A program made the position numbers and the translations under genes. From assembly GCA_964023205.1 (NCBI GenBank), contig OZ026840.1:32032199-32096198 (forward strand): a stretch of DNA of 64,000 nt, given 5' to 3'. Positions 1 to 10,853 of this stretch are shown here, one piece after another; position 1 is the first letter of the stretch, and each line of letters opens with the position of its first letter. This DNA comes from Lutraria lutraria (Eukaryota; Mollusca; Bivalvia; Venerida; Mactridae). Under the pieces are notes generated by a model, which ran no database searches, had not been told where the DNA came from, and worked only from the letters and a program-made list of their open reading frames with translations.

Positions 1-1116
1 TAAGCAGAGCATAGCAAATTCAACCTTGCCACCAACTTTTGGTCTTGCCAACTACTTGTAAGTAAAGTTGCATTCATGTACCAACGACGCTTAAGGAGAA
101 AATAAAAAATTAGATTTGTCAAAAATCTAGATGCTAGGAAATTTTCTCACAAACTGTCATTTCTAGAAATGTAATAAAACCAAAAGTAACCAAACCATAC
201 CAAATCTGTTCTCCTCACAGATTTCCATTGATCCACACTACTTGTATGTAATGGTCCCATGTTTGTACTACCTACAATTAAAGAGTAAATGAAAGATAAA
301 AATTTATCGTAAAGGGTACGCCCAGGAAAATTTTCTCTCCAACTGCCATTTCTAAAATGTTAATAAAATTCAAAGTAAAGGTAGCAAGGCCAAGCCTTTT
401 GGGGCACAGATTTCTATTGATGTCCATTACTAGTATGAGCACGTTCAATGCTGCAGACCAAATAATGGTAGAGATATTCAAAATCAAAGACTTTCAGCAA
501 CTCTCGGAGACTTTTCACGGAAATGGTTATTTCTAGAATTTCAATGAAGTCAAAAGTAAGCAGAGCATAGCAAATTCAACCTTGCCACCAACTTTTGGTC
601 ATGCCAACTACTTGTAAGTAAAGTTGCATTCATGTACCAACAACGCTTAAGGAGAAAATAAAAATTAGATTTGTCAAAAATCTTGATGCTAGGAAATTTT
701 CTCACAAACTGTCATTTCTAGAAATGTAATAAAACCAAAAGTAACCAAACCATACCAAATCTGTTCTCCTCCCAGATTTCCATAGATCCACACTACTTGT
801 ATGTAATGGTCCCATATTTTGTACTACCTACAATTAAATAGTAAATGAAAGATAAAAATTTATCGTAAAGGGTACGCGCAGGAAAATTTTCTCTCCAACT
901 GCCATTTCTAAAATGTTAATAAAATTCAAAGTAAAGGTAGCAAGGCTAAGCCTTTTCTGGCACAGATTTCTATTGATGTCCATTACTAGCATATTCACTT
1001 TCAATGCTGCAGATCAAGTAATGGTAGAGATATTGAAAATCAAAGACTTCAGCAACTCTCGGAGACTTTTCACGGAAATGGTTATTTCTAGAATTTCAAT
1101 AAAGTCAAAAGTAAGC
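1..1116. repeat. Satellite with trimeric higher-order structure (555-bp period)
   Basis: Bases 1-556 recur almost unchanged from about 557 to 1110. Inside each 555-bp period three related monomers of about 180-190 bp can be seen. Their shared marker, a variant of 'actgtcatttctagaa', falls near 153, 342, 522, 708, 898 and 1076. Neighbouring monomers are clearly diverged while period-spaced copies are nearly identical, the signature of a higher-order repeat. The window opens inside the array, so it extends to the left. Open frames here on both strands are by-products of the repeat. Confidence 0.85.
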
Positions 1117-1818
1117 AAAAGTAGCGGATGGATTTGGGGTACTGGCCAGATCAGTTTCAAATACCTTATACGTCCCTGATATATGACGCTTGTTAAGAAA
1201 GAACTCCAGCTCCTCTGCATCAATGTCTCACACATCACCTGTTGGGTCAAAAACCTCAGCCATAAGTAAACTCTGAAAATGGTACAATTGGGATAAGGGA
1301 TTATCTTGTGTAGTTTATGTTTGGATAAGGGTAAATAATTTAATATTGTTTTCAAATTAATTTATATAAAATAATTATGTATCAATTATGATATTAGTGT
1401 ATCAAATAATGTCAGCATATATTAAAGTAAAATGAAAACGTGTATAACGTTTTAATTTAATTAAAAAAGTTGGGAGTGTCTAATGTGGAATTATGTGAAA
1501 TCCACAGAATATCTGAACCACACTAATCAAAAGTTCCACACTACACTACACTACACTACACCATACTATACTACAAAGACACAAGATACTAGGAATGAGA
1601 AAAGTGTACCAAAACGTTATGACGTAATATTATGTAAACACAAGTGTAGGAAATCTGACAACAATGCAGAGTGATGCTTCTTTTTTTAACCAAACACAGA
1701 ACCTGTGACAGACAAACAAACACAACACATACATGTGCTAATACACACACAACAGAAATAATTTCATGGAATGTAAAATAAATCAAAACATAATCATCAT
1801 ATGATGATGGTTTTTAAT
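1117..1818. other. AT-rich spacer with a short CACTA-type microsatellite
   Basis: No gene is supported. Near 1536-1575 there is a run of 'cacta' pentamers that decays into 'ccatactatactac'. The rest is AT-rich sequence of low complexity. It ends at the TA dinucleotide (1819-1820) flanking the next transposon. Confidence 0.6.
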
Positions 1819-1820
1819 TA

Positions 1821-2773
1821 CAGTAAAACCTGTCTTAAGCGACCACTCAAGGGAGAATGAAAATATGGTCTCTGAAGACAGGTGGTCGTTTAACTAAGGA
1901 TTGGAGTTACATACTGGGATATAAAAATATTGCAGAATTTTGAACATTTAATTGTGAAGTTGAAAGATTCATAAAATAACAAATGTAAAAGTGACAAAAT
2001 TAGCATTTTAAAAACAGCACTTTGTGCATAAAAGTATTAAATATTTATAAAACATACAAATGATTCATAAAACATGATTTTTAAAATGTTAAGATATAGT
2101 TCAGGTAAAACAATCACTGTTTAGAAGAACTGATGGCTATTCAAACTACTTTTTAAAATCTGAGATTTTGGTCTGTTTTTGATCAATAGAAATGGAAATT
2201 AACTGTTCTTCAATGTCAGCTAGATGTTGAATTATAATAGAGTTTCCTTTTGATATTAATGCCAAAGATCTGAGTTTGTTCAAGCAGTCATTAGCATCAG
2301 CACAAGTTACTACTGGATGTCCACACAAAATCCTCAATATACTCTTAACTTTCGTTTGCGAATTGACTCAATTCGAGTCTTTCCTAAACCCAGTTCATCA
2401 GCTAATTTTCGACATGAAACTCCTTTATCTAATTTGTTTATCACATCCAGCCGTTCTTCTAAAATTAAAGTTTTCAGTATTGCTGACATTTTCTTTGTTC
2501 GTGTGACACAAATAATCATACACTACGGACAACTAAACACGACAGGTAAAGTGAGAATGTTCTGGCTGACTGATTGTTTATCGATATACTACACACAGCG
2601 GTCGCTTAGCAACTATGTTATCAGTAAATATAAGAGGTTGTTAACCGCGTAAGACAGGTGGTCGCCTAACTAAGTTATTAATTAACGTTTAAAAACTCTC
2701 TGGAGGAATTTAGAGCGGTCGCACAAGACAGGAGGTCGCTCGTAAAAGGTGGTCTGAAGGACAGGTTTTCCTG
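1821..2773 (-). mobile_element. Internally deleted Tigger/pogo-type DNA transposon
   Basis: The ends are inverted repeats: left 'cagtaaaacctgtctt' and, on the other strand at the right, 'caggaaaacctgtcctt'. Both are flanked by TA (1819-1820 and 2774-2775), the target duplication used by pogo/Tigger elements. Sub-terminal motifs 'gacaggtggtcg' also recur near both ends. At about 0.95 kb it is well short of an autonomous Tigger (about 2-3 kb). It keeps only the two ends of a transposase gene on the minus strand, so it must depend on a transposase supplied elsewhere. Confidence 0.9.
2146..2489 (-). pseudogene. Tigger transposase remnant: N-terminal HTH joined to C-terminal tail
   Basis: Reading from 2489 down to 2334, the first ~50 residues form a psq/CENP-B-type helix-turn-helix: 'LEERLDVINKLDKGVS', then 'CRKLADELGLGKTRI'. 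The family uses this domain to bind the terminal repeats. It stops at 2334. A second frame from 2337 to 2146 encodes 'ADANDCLNKLRSLA' and ends in 'KQTKISDFKK', matching the typical acidic C-terminal tail of Tigger transposases. The DDE catalytic core of roughly 300 residues is missing, and the two parts are out of frame by one base. The piece is non-functional as a transposase. A trans-acting DNA-binding peptide from the first frame is conceivable but unproven. Confidence 0.85.
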
Positions 2774-3081
2774 TACTGTGCAATTAAAATAATGCAAAAT
2801 GTTAGAAGCTTAAAATCACACTTCTGCTAGTCTGTTACTGTTTAGGCTCACACCAATACACGATCACCCAGAATGTTATCACACCTGAAAATATCAAAAA
2901 TAACAAAAGTATCAAGTCTTCATTATATAAATGATGCGTTAACAAAAATCACACATGGAATGACTGAACACTATCAATGCTAAATAACATTGATGATCAA
3001 AATCAAACACTATAAATGTCCTGTACACATAAATTAAAACACACAATTTTCAAATACCAATACCCACTGACTAAATATATA
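2774..3081. other. Spacer between two transposons
   Basis: AT-rich sequence with no gene, repeat array or recognisable element. It separates the Tigger right end from the TA that flanks the mariner at 3082. Confidence 0.6.
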
Positions 3082-3452
3082 CGAGGGGTGATCCAGAAAT
3101 AACCGGACTACCTCTGTAATTTTTTTATACGTGATAATATTTCCATGAAATTTTGTGTAATTACCCATCCATCGTAATCAAACCTTCAACGAAACTGAAA
3201 TATTTCTTGAAAGAGAAATTATATGTTTAATCATCGCTATAGCAACCTATGTGGTATATTAGCCGGGCAGGTGTCATGTCAAGGATAAATTTGTAAAGTT
3301 GACGTAAATAATTTTCATTACCACTTTAGAAATATCGCAAATAAGCCTGTGCCTAATACAACGTCTGTGACATAATTTTATGAAATATCGAAGTCATTAC
3401 TGTTACCGTTAGTAAACAGCAACATTTAATAAGTTACTACCTGTCATTGAGC

Positions 3453-3840
3453 ATGACATCATCAGAGTCACAAGAAATATGCGCTTCAATACAATTTTGT
3501 TCTCAGCATGGACATTCACTAACTAAAACGCACAACATGAATCAGAAAACGTAAGTGGGAATACAATGTCACTAACGCATATTTTTTAGTGGCATCAGAG
3601 GTTTCGAGACTGTAGAGTTTTGTTAGAAGATGAGGAAGGTGGGGCTGTAAAACTTCCACGGACATGATGCTTGTGAGCGCTGTTTGAGACTTCGTCTGTA
3701 CAGTAACAGACGCGTCAGCCCATGTCTTTCATTTAACAGAACACACTTATGGAACTGTTCAGCGATGTATTACAAAACAGTTATACATGAGAAAAGTCAG
3801 TGCTAGACATCAGGCAAGCAGGTGTACACTTTTTCCAATT
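3453..3840 (+). pseudogene. Mariner transposase, N-terminal fragment
   Basis: Translation from the ATG at 3453 gives 'SQEICASIQFCSQHGHS' then 'LTKTHNMN', the first helix-turn-helix segment of mariner transposases. Further on, in shifted frames, comes 'TYGTVQRCITKQLYMRKVSA', matching the second helix-turn-helix segment that ends in the typical 'MRRVSAK' motif. Frame changes between them show decay. The sequence is cut at 3978 by the inserted element, before the first catalytic aspartate would be reached. Confidence 0.8.
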
Positions 3841-4000
3841 GACAGGGGACGATTCTATAACATGCAGCAATTCTGCGCTTTACGAAATAAGTACCGTATA
3901 GAAAATGATATTTTTTTCAGGAAACTTAACTAAATATAATTCTAATTTAAATGATAAAAGAAGGTACAATATATATATAATCCCATACCGAAAAAAGTTA

Positions 4001-4672
4001 CAAAAAAGTTATGCCTTTTGAGGCAAAAAAAGTTACAAAAAAAGCATAACTAAGTTATACAAGTTTGGAACCATTTATTTCAACATAGTTACAGAAAAGT
4101 TATGCCTATTAAAAGTTACTAACTAATATGTAACTTTTTTGTGCCTATTTACAGAGAAAAGTTACATATTAGTTACAAAAAAGTTACACTATAGTTACAA
4201 AAAAGTTACATTCTAATTTCTATGCATGATTAAGACACAGAAAAGTTACAAAAAAATTATAAGTGTATAAAAGTTACAAAAAAGTTACATTTCAGGCATA
4301 CTTTAGTTACATTCAAAGTTACAAAAAAGTTACATTGTAGGCATTCTATAGTTACATTTAAAGTTACATAAAAGTTACAAAAAAGTTACAGAAAAGTTAT
4401 ATTCTAGGCATACTTTAGTTACATTCAAAGTTACAAAAAAGTTATATTCTAGGCATAATTTAGTTACATTTAAAGTTACAGAAAAGTTACAGAAAAGTTA
4501 TATTCTAGGCATACTTTAGTTACATTCAAAGTTACAAAAAAGTTACAGAAAAGTTATATTCTAGGCATACTTTAGTTACATTCAAAGTTACATAAAAGTT
4601 ACAAAAAAGTTATATTAAAGTTACAGAAAAGTTACATTAAAGTTACAGAAAAATTACAGAAAAGTTACACTA
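4001..4672 (+). repeat. Left sub-terminal GTTAC array
   Basis: Dozens of copies of 'aaagttaca' or 'aaaagttacaaaaaagttac' follow directly from the left end. From about 4260 they are organised in a higher unit of some 60-75 bp with 'ttctaggcatactttagtta' as its marker. Sub-terminal repeats like these often hold transposase-binding sites in DNA transposons; that role is inferred here. Confidence 0.85.
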
Positions 4673-4914
4673 AAATAACCGAATTTTCACTTTAATCAGA
4701 CAAGAAAGATTTTAAATATTAATATCATAGCATTTAATTAGTTCTTAAATAATACAAAAAGGATGTGAAAACAAAATCAGTTTACAGTGACTTTTTAAGC
4801 ACATTGATATTTCTTGAATAAAACACTATACAGTCTATATTCCAACATTTTAGATGTATTTATGCTTAATTCACAAGACAATGATGATTAGAGTTCTCTT
4901 CCTCAAGTTTGTTT

Positions 4915-5016
4915 TCATTTTTCTTTGTTCAAAACTGACCAATAGTGCATTATTCTAGGTTCATCTACAAAACTTAATATAGCAGCTTTCACATCTTTGC
5001 CTTTAATAACAGCAGT
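4915..5016 (-). CDS. Candidate terminal exon inside the nested element
   Basis: On the minus strand a strong acceptor ('ttcttttttTccag' type, ending at 5017) precedes 33 open codons and a TGA at 4917-4915. The peptide starts 'TAVIKGKDVKAAILSFVDEP' and ends 'IMHYWSVLNKEK'. I do not recognise a family. The strong polypyrimidine tract and ordinary codon composition argue for a real last exon of a cellular-type gene carried by the element. The exon upstream at 5153-5095 does not join it in the right phase with the splice sites I can see, so either an exon is missing or the gene copy is broken. A weak alternative is chance. Confidence 0.4.
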   Translation of the reverse strand, partial: TAVIKGKDVKAAILSFVDEPRIMHYWSVLNKEK

Positions 5017-5094
5017 CTGGAAAAAAAGAAGACATATACAATAAAATATGATTTAATAATTTCAATTGATTATCCAACAGATAATGTGGATTAC

Positions 5095-5153
5095 TTATTG
5101 TAGTCAACTTAGAAAGAACATTTGCAAGTGTTTGAATTTCATATGCAGACAAC
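5095..5153 (-). CDS. Candidate internal exon inside the nested element
   Basis: A 59-bp open segment lies between 'ttttaaag' and the donor-like 'gtaatc'. It encodes 'LSAYEIQTLANVLSKLTTI', an amphipathic helix-like stretch. The same frame also runs on to about 4990 without a stop, so retention is possible. Its entry phase does not fit the G left by the exon at 5664-5614, and its exit phase does not fit the exon at 5016. No family is recognised. Confidence 0.3.
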
Positions 5154-5613
5154 CTTTAAAAGACAGAGAGTAATCTTTACAGAAGCTCTTTATAATATTT
5201 TTTCAGTCAATACTATATAGTACTAGTAGAAAAACAGCCCAGATCTCTAGCTTGAGGAAATAGGATTCAGATTAATCCAGATTATTAATAAGTTACTATT
5301 TCTGTTTGAAAGTTTCATTACGATTTTTGTGTTCAACTTAGCAATATTAGTTGATGTTAAGATTAAGAAATTGAAAAAGTTTGTGTTTTCTATAGTCATG
5401 CATATTGATAATGTTCCAATCATAAATATGACTTCAGTTATCAAACAAGAGTGCCAGGTCTCAAATACCCTAAGCCCTATGTCAAGGGCCATAACTCATA
5501 AGTGCCTGTGCCAATTGGGCTGGTTATCAAACTTGACGGTTGTGACCTGCTGGACAAGTATCCTGAAAAAATTGTCGAAGTCCTGGCTAGCCCTTATTAA
5601 TAAATGTTCTTAC

Positions 5614-5664
5614 CAATGGATGCTGCTTCATTGATCACATCTGGAACTGTTTGTTCATCTTGCT
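5614..5664 (-). CDS. Candidate 51-bp internal exon inside the nested element
   Basis: The minus strand shows 'atttctttag' then a 51-bp open segment then 'gtaagaac', a near-consensus donor. It encodes 'QDEQTVPDVINEAASI' with two bases completing the previous codon and one left over (phase 1 in, phase 1 out). It joins in frame to the exon at 5942-5886, forming a GAG codon across the junction. That consistency is the best evidence for a spliced gene in this block. The acidic, charged composition gives no functional clue. Confidence 0.45.
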
Positions 5665-5885
5665 CTAAAGAAATAAAATGCAGATATACGGAAAATAAAT
5701 TTTACATAATGTTTCCTTTCCTACCAGAGGAGAAAAAACTCAGATAAAGGCTCATTAAAATCCCAACTGTTATGTCATTAAAATATGGACTTAAAGGGGT
5801 TCCATTTAAAATGCAGTTAATCCAAATGTCATTTTAATAAATGCTTTATCTCAAATAAATAATATAAGTACCATTTTCTGCCTAC

Positions 5886-5942
5886 CATAATTAAAGTCTT
5901 GTGTCATTTTTTCCAATTGCTTTTTCACTTCTGATGTGGAAC
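5886..5942 (-). CDS. Candidate 57-bp internal exon inside the nested element
   Basis: Between the acceptor 'tattattctgcag' and the donor 'gtaggcag' lies a 57-bp open segment encoding 'STSEVKKQLEKMTQDFNY', probably a short coiled-coil helix. Like the next exon it is phase 1 on both sides, and the two join cleanly. Upstream exons were not found; the nearest promoter-like block on this strand is at 7.2-7.85 kb. The product is unknown. Confidence 0.45.
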
Positions 5943-6106
5943 CTGCAGAATAATATAAAAAAATAAGCATAAGTGCAATTAAACCTGTCATTGACTATAA
6001 AAAAGCAGGACTAGACATAAAATAACTATGAAGTTTATAATTCATAGCTCTTACAGTTCAAGTGTCATGCTCCTATTCCTAATAAGAATCAAGTATAAAC
6101 AAATGT

Positions 6107-7205
6107 AACAAAGGGCAATAACTCCAAAATTATGAAATGCAGAGTAACAGTTCTTGTGCACTGCACTCAACCTCAATGAGATCTATTTGTCGATGAAATT
6201 TCAAATTCATAGCTTTTATATAGTATAAGAGTTTTGCACCGGACAAGAATCAAGTAAACAAACAAAGGTTAATAAATCCAAAATTAAGCCATGCAGAGTA
6301 ATGGTTCTTGTACACTGTACTCATCCTCGATGAGATCTATCCAACTATGAAGTTACAAATTCATCGCTTTTATAGTCTAAGAGTTATGCTCCAGACAATA
6401 ATTATGTTTGACAAATTAACAAAGGGCAATAACTCCAAAATTAAGCCATACAGAGTAATGGTTCTTGTACACTGTACTCATCCTCGATGAGATCTATCTA
6501 ACTATGAAGTTACAAATTCATCGCTTTTATAGTCTAAGAGTTATGCTCCAGACAATAATTATGTTTGACAAATTAACAAAGGGCAATAACTCCAAAATTA
6601 AGAAATACAGAGTAACAGTTCTTGTGCACTGCAGTAATCCTCAATGAGATCTATCAAACTATGAACTTTCAAATTCATAGCTCTTATAGTCTAAGAGTTA
6701 TGCTCCAGACAATAATTATGTATGAACAAATTAACAAAGGGCAATAACTCCAAAATTAATTAATACAGAGTAACCGTTCTTGTGCACTACACTCATCCTC
6801 AATGAAGTCTTAAGTTTCAGATGCATAGCTCATATAGTCTAAGAGTTATGCTCCGGACAATAATTATCTATGAACAAATTAACAAAGGGCAATTACTCCA
6901 AAATTAAGAAATACAGAGTAACGGTTCTTGTGCACTACACTCATCCTCAATGAAGTCTATCGAACCATAAAGTTTCAAATGCATAGCTCATATAGTCTAG
7001 GAGTTATGCTAAGTATTATGTATGAACACATTAACAAAGGGCAACAACTCAAAAATTAAGAAATACAGAGTAACGGTTATTGTGCACTACACTCATCCTC
7101 AATGAAATCTATCTAACTATAAAGTTTCAAATTCATAGCTCTTTTAGTCTAGGAGTTATGCTAAGTATTATGTATGAACACATTAACAAAGGGCAACAAC
7201 TCCAA
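6107..7205. repeat. Tandem array, ~155-bp unit, about seven copies
   Basis: The marker 'aacaaagggcaataactcca' recurs near 6107, 6261, 6418, 6575, 6731, 6884, 7031 and 7184, spaced 147-157 bp. The copies at 6261-6730 are nearly identical, so local expansion was recent; those towards 7.2 kb are more diverged. Short open frames at 6308 and 6465 are the same repeat read twice. Confidence 0.9.
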
Positions 7206-7219
7206 AACTATAAATAAAT

Positions 7220-7850
7220 TAATAATAATAAATACTGCCAGTTTCACTCCAGGTGGCGCGCTAGTATTGACCTTGTTGTTAGTAAACAACATGGCCGCCA
7301 GAATAAGCGCAAACATTAAAAAAAATACTAAAATGGCAATTAGTTAACACTTCCAATTAATCTGATTATTGATAAAGCTATGTAATATCGAGCAACTCAG
7401 TATATATATGTTGTATATAGAATTATTTTTCTATGTAAACAAATAATATCTAAGTAGAAATACCTAACGTTATATCCCAAGAATCTTGACAGGAACTTGA
7501 AGACCATCGTGAAAAATACGATATCACCAACTATGTACGAGTCGAAATCCTTCCTTGAATCTTTTTTTCCCACCAGTGTGACGATTTTAAATAGACTTCC
7601 TCCGATCCATTGTATAGGAACGTGTACATGATGGATACAAGCAATATAAATTGAATAAATTTAAAGCTTCAATCTTTCTTCTTCTTGAACTGACGCGGCT
7701 TTTTGAAAAAACGATGCCTCCGAGCCAATCAAAATCGTGCGCGAAGTCACGTTTCGAATTTGGCCAATCAGTGTGTAGCGTGACGTCAGCAATGCAATAT
7801 TACGGAAACAACCGAGTAATTCCGATCTACGTTCTGACTTAAAAAAACGA
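7220..7850 (-). promoter_or_regulatory. CpG-rich promoter-like block with CCAAT boxes and a CRE
   Basis: In an element of otherwise CpG-poor sequence this block is dense in CpG. It has a full CRE palindrome TGACGTCA at 7781-7788 and CCAAT boxes at 7725-7729 and 7764-7768. These are classical promoter motifs. It lies upstream of the minus-strand exons at 5.9-4.9 kb, so it could be the promoter of that gene, captured with it. A minus-strand donor-like site follows at about 7470 ('cgttag|gtattt'). On the plus strand 'aacaacatggccgcc' (7286-7300) is a good start context but opens only 18 codons. Transcription is inferred, not seen. Confidence 0.45.
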
Positions 7851-9190
7851 AACTTTTTCTTATTATTTAACTAACGTTTCTCCCTTGAATAAATATTTAT
7901 CCAGTCTTAGAGATCTGTTAATTTATACAATCACCTACTTCAAATTAGAATCATTAATAGTTAATTAACAATCAGATAAGCTGGGAAGAACGTGTCACAC
8001 GTACAGTCAAGGTGTCAGCATATTTATGGCATCATTTAAAATATACACAGAAATTTGATTAGTTGACAGTTTGCTTCAAACAACGAACACCGACATGCGT
8101 AGCCTTATATGGCAAATCAATGTGTGATTTATTACGTGGTCAATTAATTAGCGAGTTTGTTTGATCAATTTAAACATTAATTTTTCAGCTGAACGGGAAG
8201 TGTTTATTTGTTTTGCTTTATTGTAAAAACCTCATGTTTGCATGTTTTGTACATGTATTGAGTGAATAAATGATATGTTCTGTTCTGTTCTAAAATATGT
8301 ATGATGCAATACTATGTCTTGGATTTTGTCTGGTGACGTACGTAATTTCATCTGTGTAGAAAATTATAATGGATCAGAATGGACGTACCGTCGTAATGAT
8401 TCATGTAATAAAAAAACGTAGTTATATTATTATTTAGTATTGTTGACTTCATTGTATTCTTTAAATAATCTACAAAAACTAATGAATTTTAGTGAGGTAT
8501 TTAATGATTGTATGTCAACAACACGTGTTGTGTAAAACTAAGTTTATGTACATTATTTGATTTAAAATTGGCATGTATGCATTTAGTTGTATATTTACAA
8601 GCAATCCAAGGCATCGATGTATTTAAATGTCTATTTGCGTAAATGAACTGAAATTAAGCATTGCGTGTATAGAAGGATCCGTACAGTACTATTTTAATCA
8701 GTGTAACACACATAAATAACATGTCTGACCCGAAGCTGCTAGACTGCTTAACACAGCAGGTGGTATACGACCCCATGCTGTTATTTCCGGTATCAATAAG
8801 GATCATGTCACACAGAATACGATTTTGACCACTTGCTTGTATCACGGACAGTTCGCATGTTGGCATAAATAGATTTTTTGTTTAAGTGAATGTTTTTTCT
8901 TAGTAATACAAATTTATACACACATGAATGTATGTAAGTCCTTGATACTTAATAGATTGGATTAAATTTTGATTTATTTGCCGGGAATACGAGACGATTT
9001 TCCGAAAATCTACAAATCTATCGATTGAATAAACGCCCGTTGTTCGGTCCGTGTTTTCGATATACATGGTCGTTACGTACACGTATATTTCGGAAAATTA
9101 GCACAAACTTTTCCCAAAATTATCAGGTGGTGGAAAAGTATTTCGGTCCAGTGGAAACACTGTTTATGAAACGACTTTAAAGGATTTTAA
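7851..9190. other. AT-rich interior of the nested element, no gene seen
   Basis: No exon with splice signals, RNA gene or array was identified. A short 'ttctg' pentamer run occurs near 8278-8293. Small open frames at 8654-8866 and 8900-9082 (minus) lack any recognisable feature. Confidence 0.5.
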
Positions 9191-9194
9191 GCTC

Positions 9195-10115
9195 ACCTGA
9201 GCATGTGGTAAGATGAGTATTTAAATTACAATCAATGTCGACGTCCGTCGTCCACACCTGGAGGATTTCTTAACAAGTGTCACAGTTTTGATTGCATCTT
9301 CATAAAAGTTTTTCAGAAAGTTTGTCTCAGTGATATCATGAACCGGGTCAAACATGGGTCATCTGGGATAAAAAACTAGGTCACCGGGGTAAAACCACAG
9401 GAACTATTTGATGATAGTGTTGAGGTCATAGCTTTTTTTTTTGATTGTATTGTCAGAATATGTTGTCTTAGACAATTTTGAACATACGTCTTTTGGGGTC
9501 AAAAACTAGGTCACCGGGTCAAATCTCAGGAAAACCTTTATAACACTGTAATAGTTCATAATTTTGATCGGATCTTCACCAAACTTTGTAAGAATGTTTG
9601 TCATGCCGATGTCACGAAAAAATCTGAACGTACGTGTGTTGGGGTCAAAAACTAGGTCACCGGGTTAAATGTCAGGAAAGCCTTCATAACACTGTAGAGA
9701 TCATGATTTTGATTGGATCTTCACCAAACCTTGTAAAAATGTTTGTCATAATGATGTTATCTTAAAGTTAGAATATGCGTCATTTGGGGTCAAAAACTAG
9801 GTCACCGGGTCAAATCTCAGGAAAAGCTTCATAATACTGTAAAGATCATGACCTTGATTGGATCTTCACCAAACCTTTTAAGAATGTTTGTCATACTGAC
9901 GTCATCTTAAAGTTTGAATATGCGTCATTTGGGGTCAAAAACTAGGTCACCGGGTCAAATCTCAGGAAAACCTTCATAACACTGTAGAGGTCATAATTTT
10001 GATTGGATCTTCACTCAACCTTGTAAGAATGCTTGTCATACTGAAAATGATTGAACATGGGTCATTTGGGGTCAAAAACTAGGTCACCGGGTCAAATTAC
10101 ATCAGAAAAAAATGA
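9195..10115. repeat. Tandem array, ~143-bp unit ('aactaggtcaccgggtca')
   Basis: The marker 'ggtcaccggg' occurs near 9380, 9510, 9653, 9801, 9944 and 10082. Each unit also carries 'ttgattggatcttcaccaaa'. The array begins after 'gctcacctgagc' at about 9191. Similar arrays lie at 46.8 and 58.3 kb. Bivalve genomes are rich in array-bearing elements of this kind, of which the oyster pearl family (Helitron-related, ~160-bp core repeats) is the described example; equivalence with pearl is inference from architecture. Confidence 0.85.
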
Positions 10116-10479
10116 AGAAACTTTTGTCAATTGCAAAAGCTTCAACTGATAAAATAAAATTGTAGAGTTCTTTTATTTATTGGATGTAAACTGCAGTGTA
10201 GATAGCAATTTCATACCAAAGTCCAAGTGCTTGACAGTTTATCAAAATATCATGTAAAAAACGAATTGCATGTACTTGTAAGATCTATGAGAAAAGAATC
10301 AATGATTTATATTTCCTAACTAGTGATTTCTTTGGAATAATATATAAATTCATAATCATATTAGAATAATTATTTAATTGTGCAGGAAACATGACATCAA
10401 ACCTGAATACACAGAAAATAGAACATTTTGGCCTCATTTTAAGTATTAAAAGTCAAGAAAATAACAGAGTTCTGAATAG

Positions 10480-10853
10480 TTACTTTTTAGTTACACCAAA
10501 AAATGACAAAGTCTAAAAGGCAGAAATATATATACTCTGAAAAAGACAGAGTTAAAAAAAGTTACACTTTAGTTACACCAAAGAATGGCTAAGTCCAAAA
10601 AGTTACAATTTAGTTACACTGGAAAAAGACAGAGTTAAAAAAAGTTACACTTTAGTTACACCATGAAATGACTAAGTTCAAAAAGTTACAATTTAGTTAC
10701 ACTTGAAAAAAACAGAGTTAAAAAAGTTACACTTTAGTTACACCATAAAATAACTAAGTCCAAAAAAGTTACAAATTAGTTATAACTTTTTTGTAACTCA
10801 ATACCTAGTTACAAAAAAGTTACTCTTTAGTTACAGAAAAGTTATGCCTATGT
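10480..10853 (+). repeat. Right sub-terminal GTTAC array
   Basis: Units of about 80-85 bp contain 'agttacactttagttacacc' and 'aaaaagttacaatttagtta', repeated about four times up to 10760. Most GTTAC words here point the same way as in the left array, so the arrays are not simple mirror images. Only the last part before the right end also contains inverted GTAAC words. Confidence 0.8.

Noticed and set aside
5247..5634. Genes of 81 and 101 codons between the nested-element exons
   Set aside because: They overlap on opposite strands, and the plus frame runs across the splice donor of a better-supported minus exon at 5614.
6308..6647. Two 60-codon paralogous genes
   Set aside because: They are the same 157-bp tandem unit read twice, not genes.
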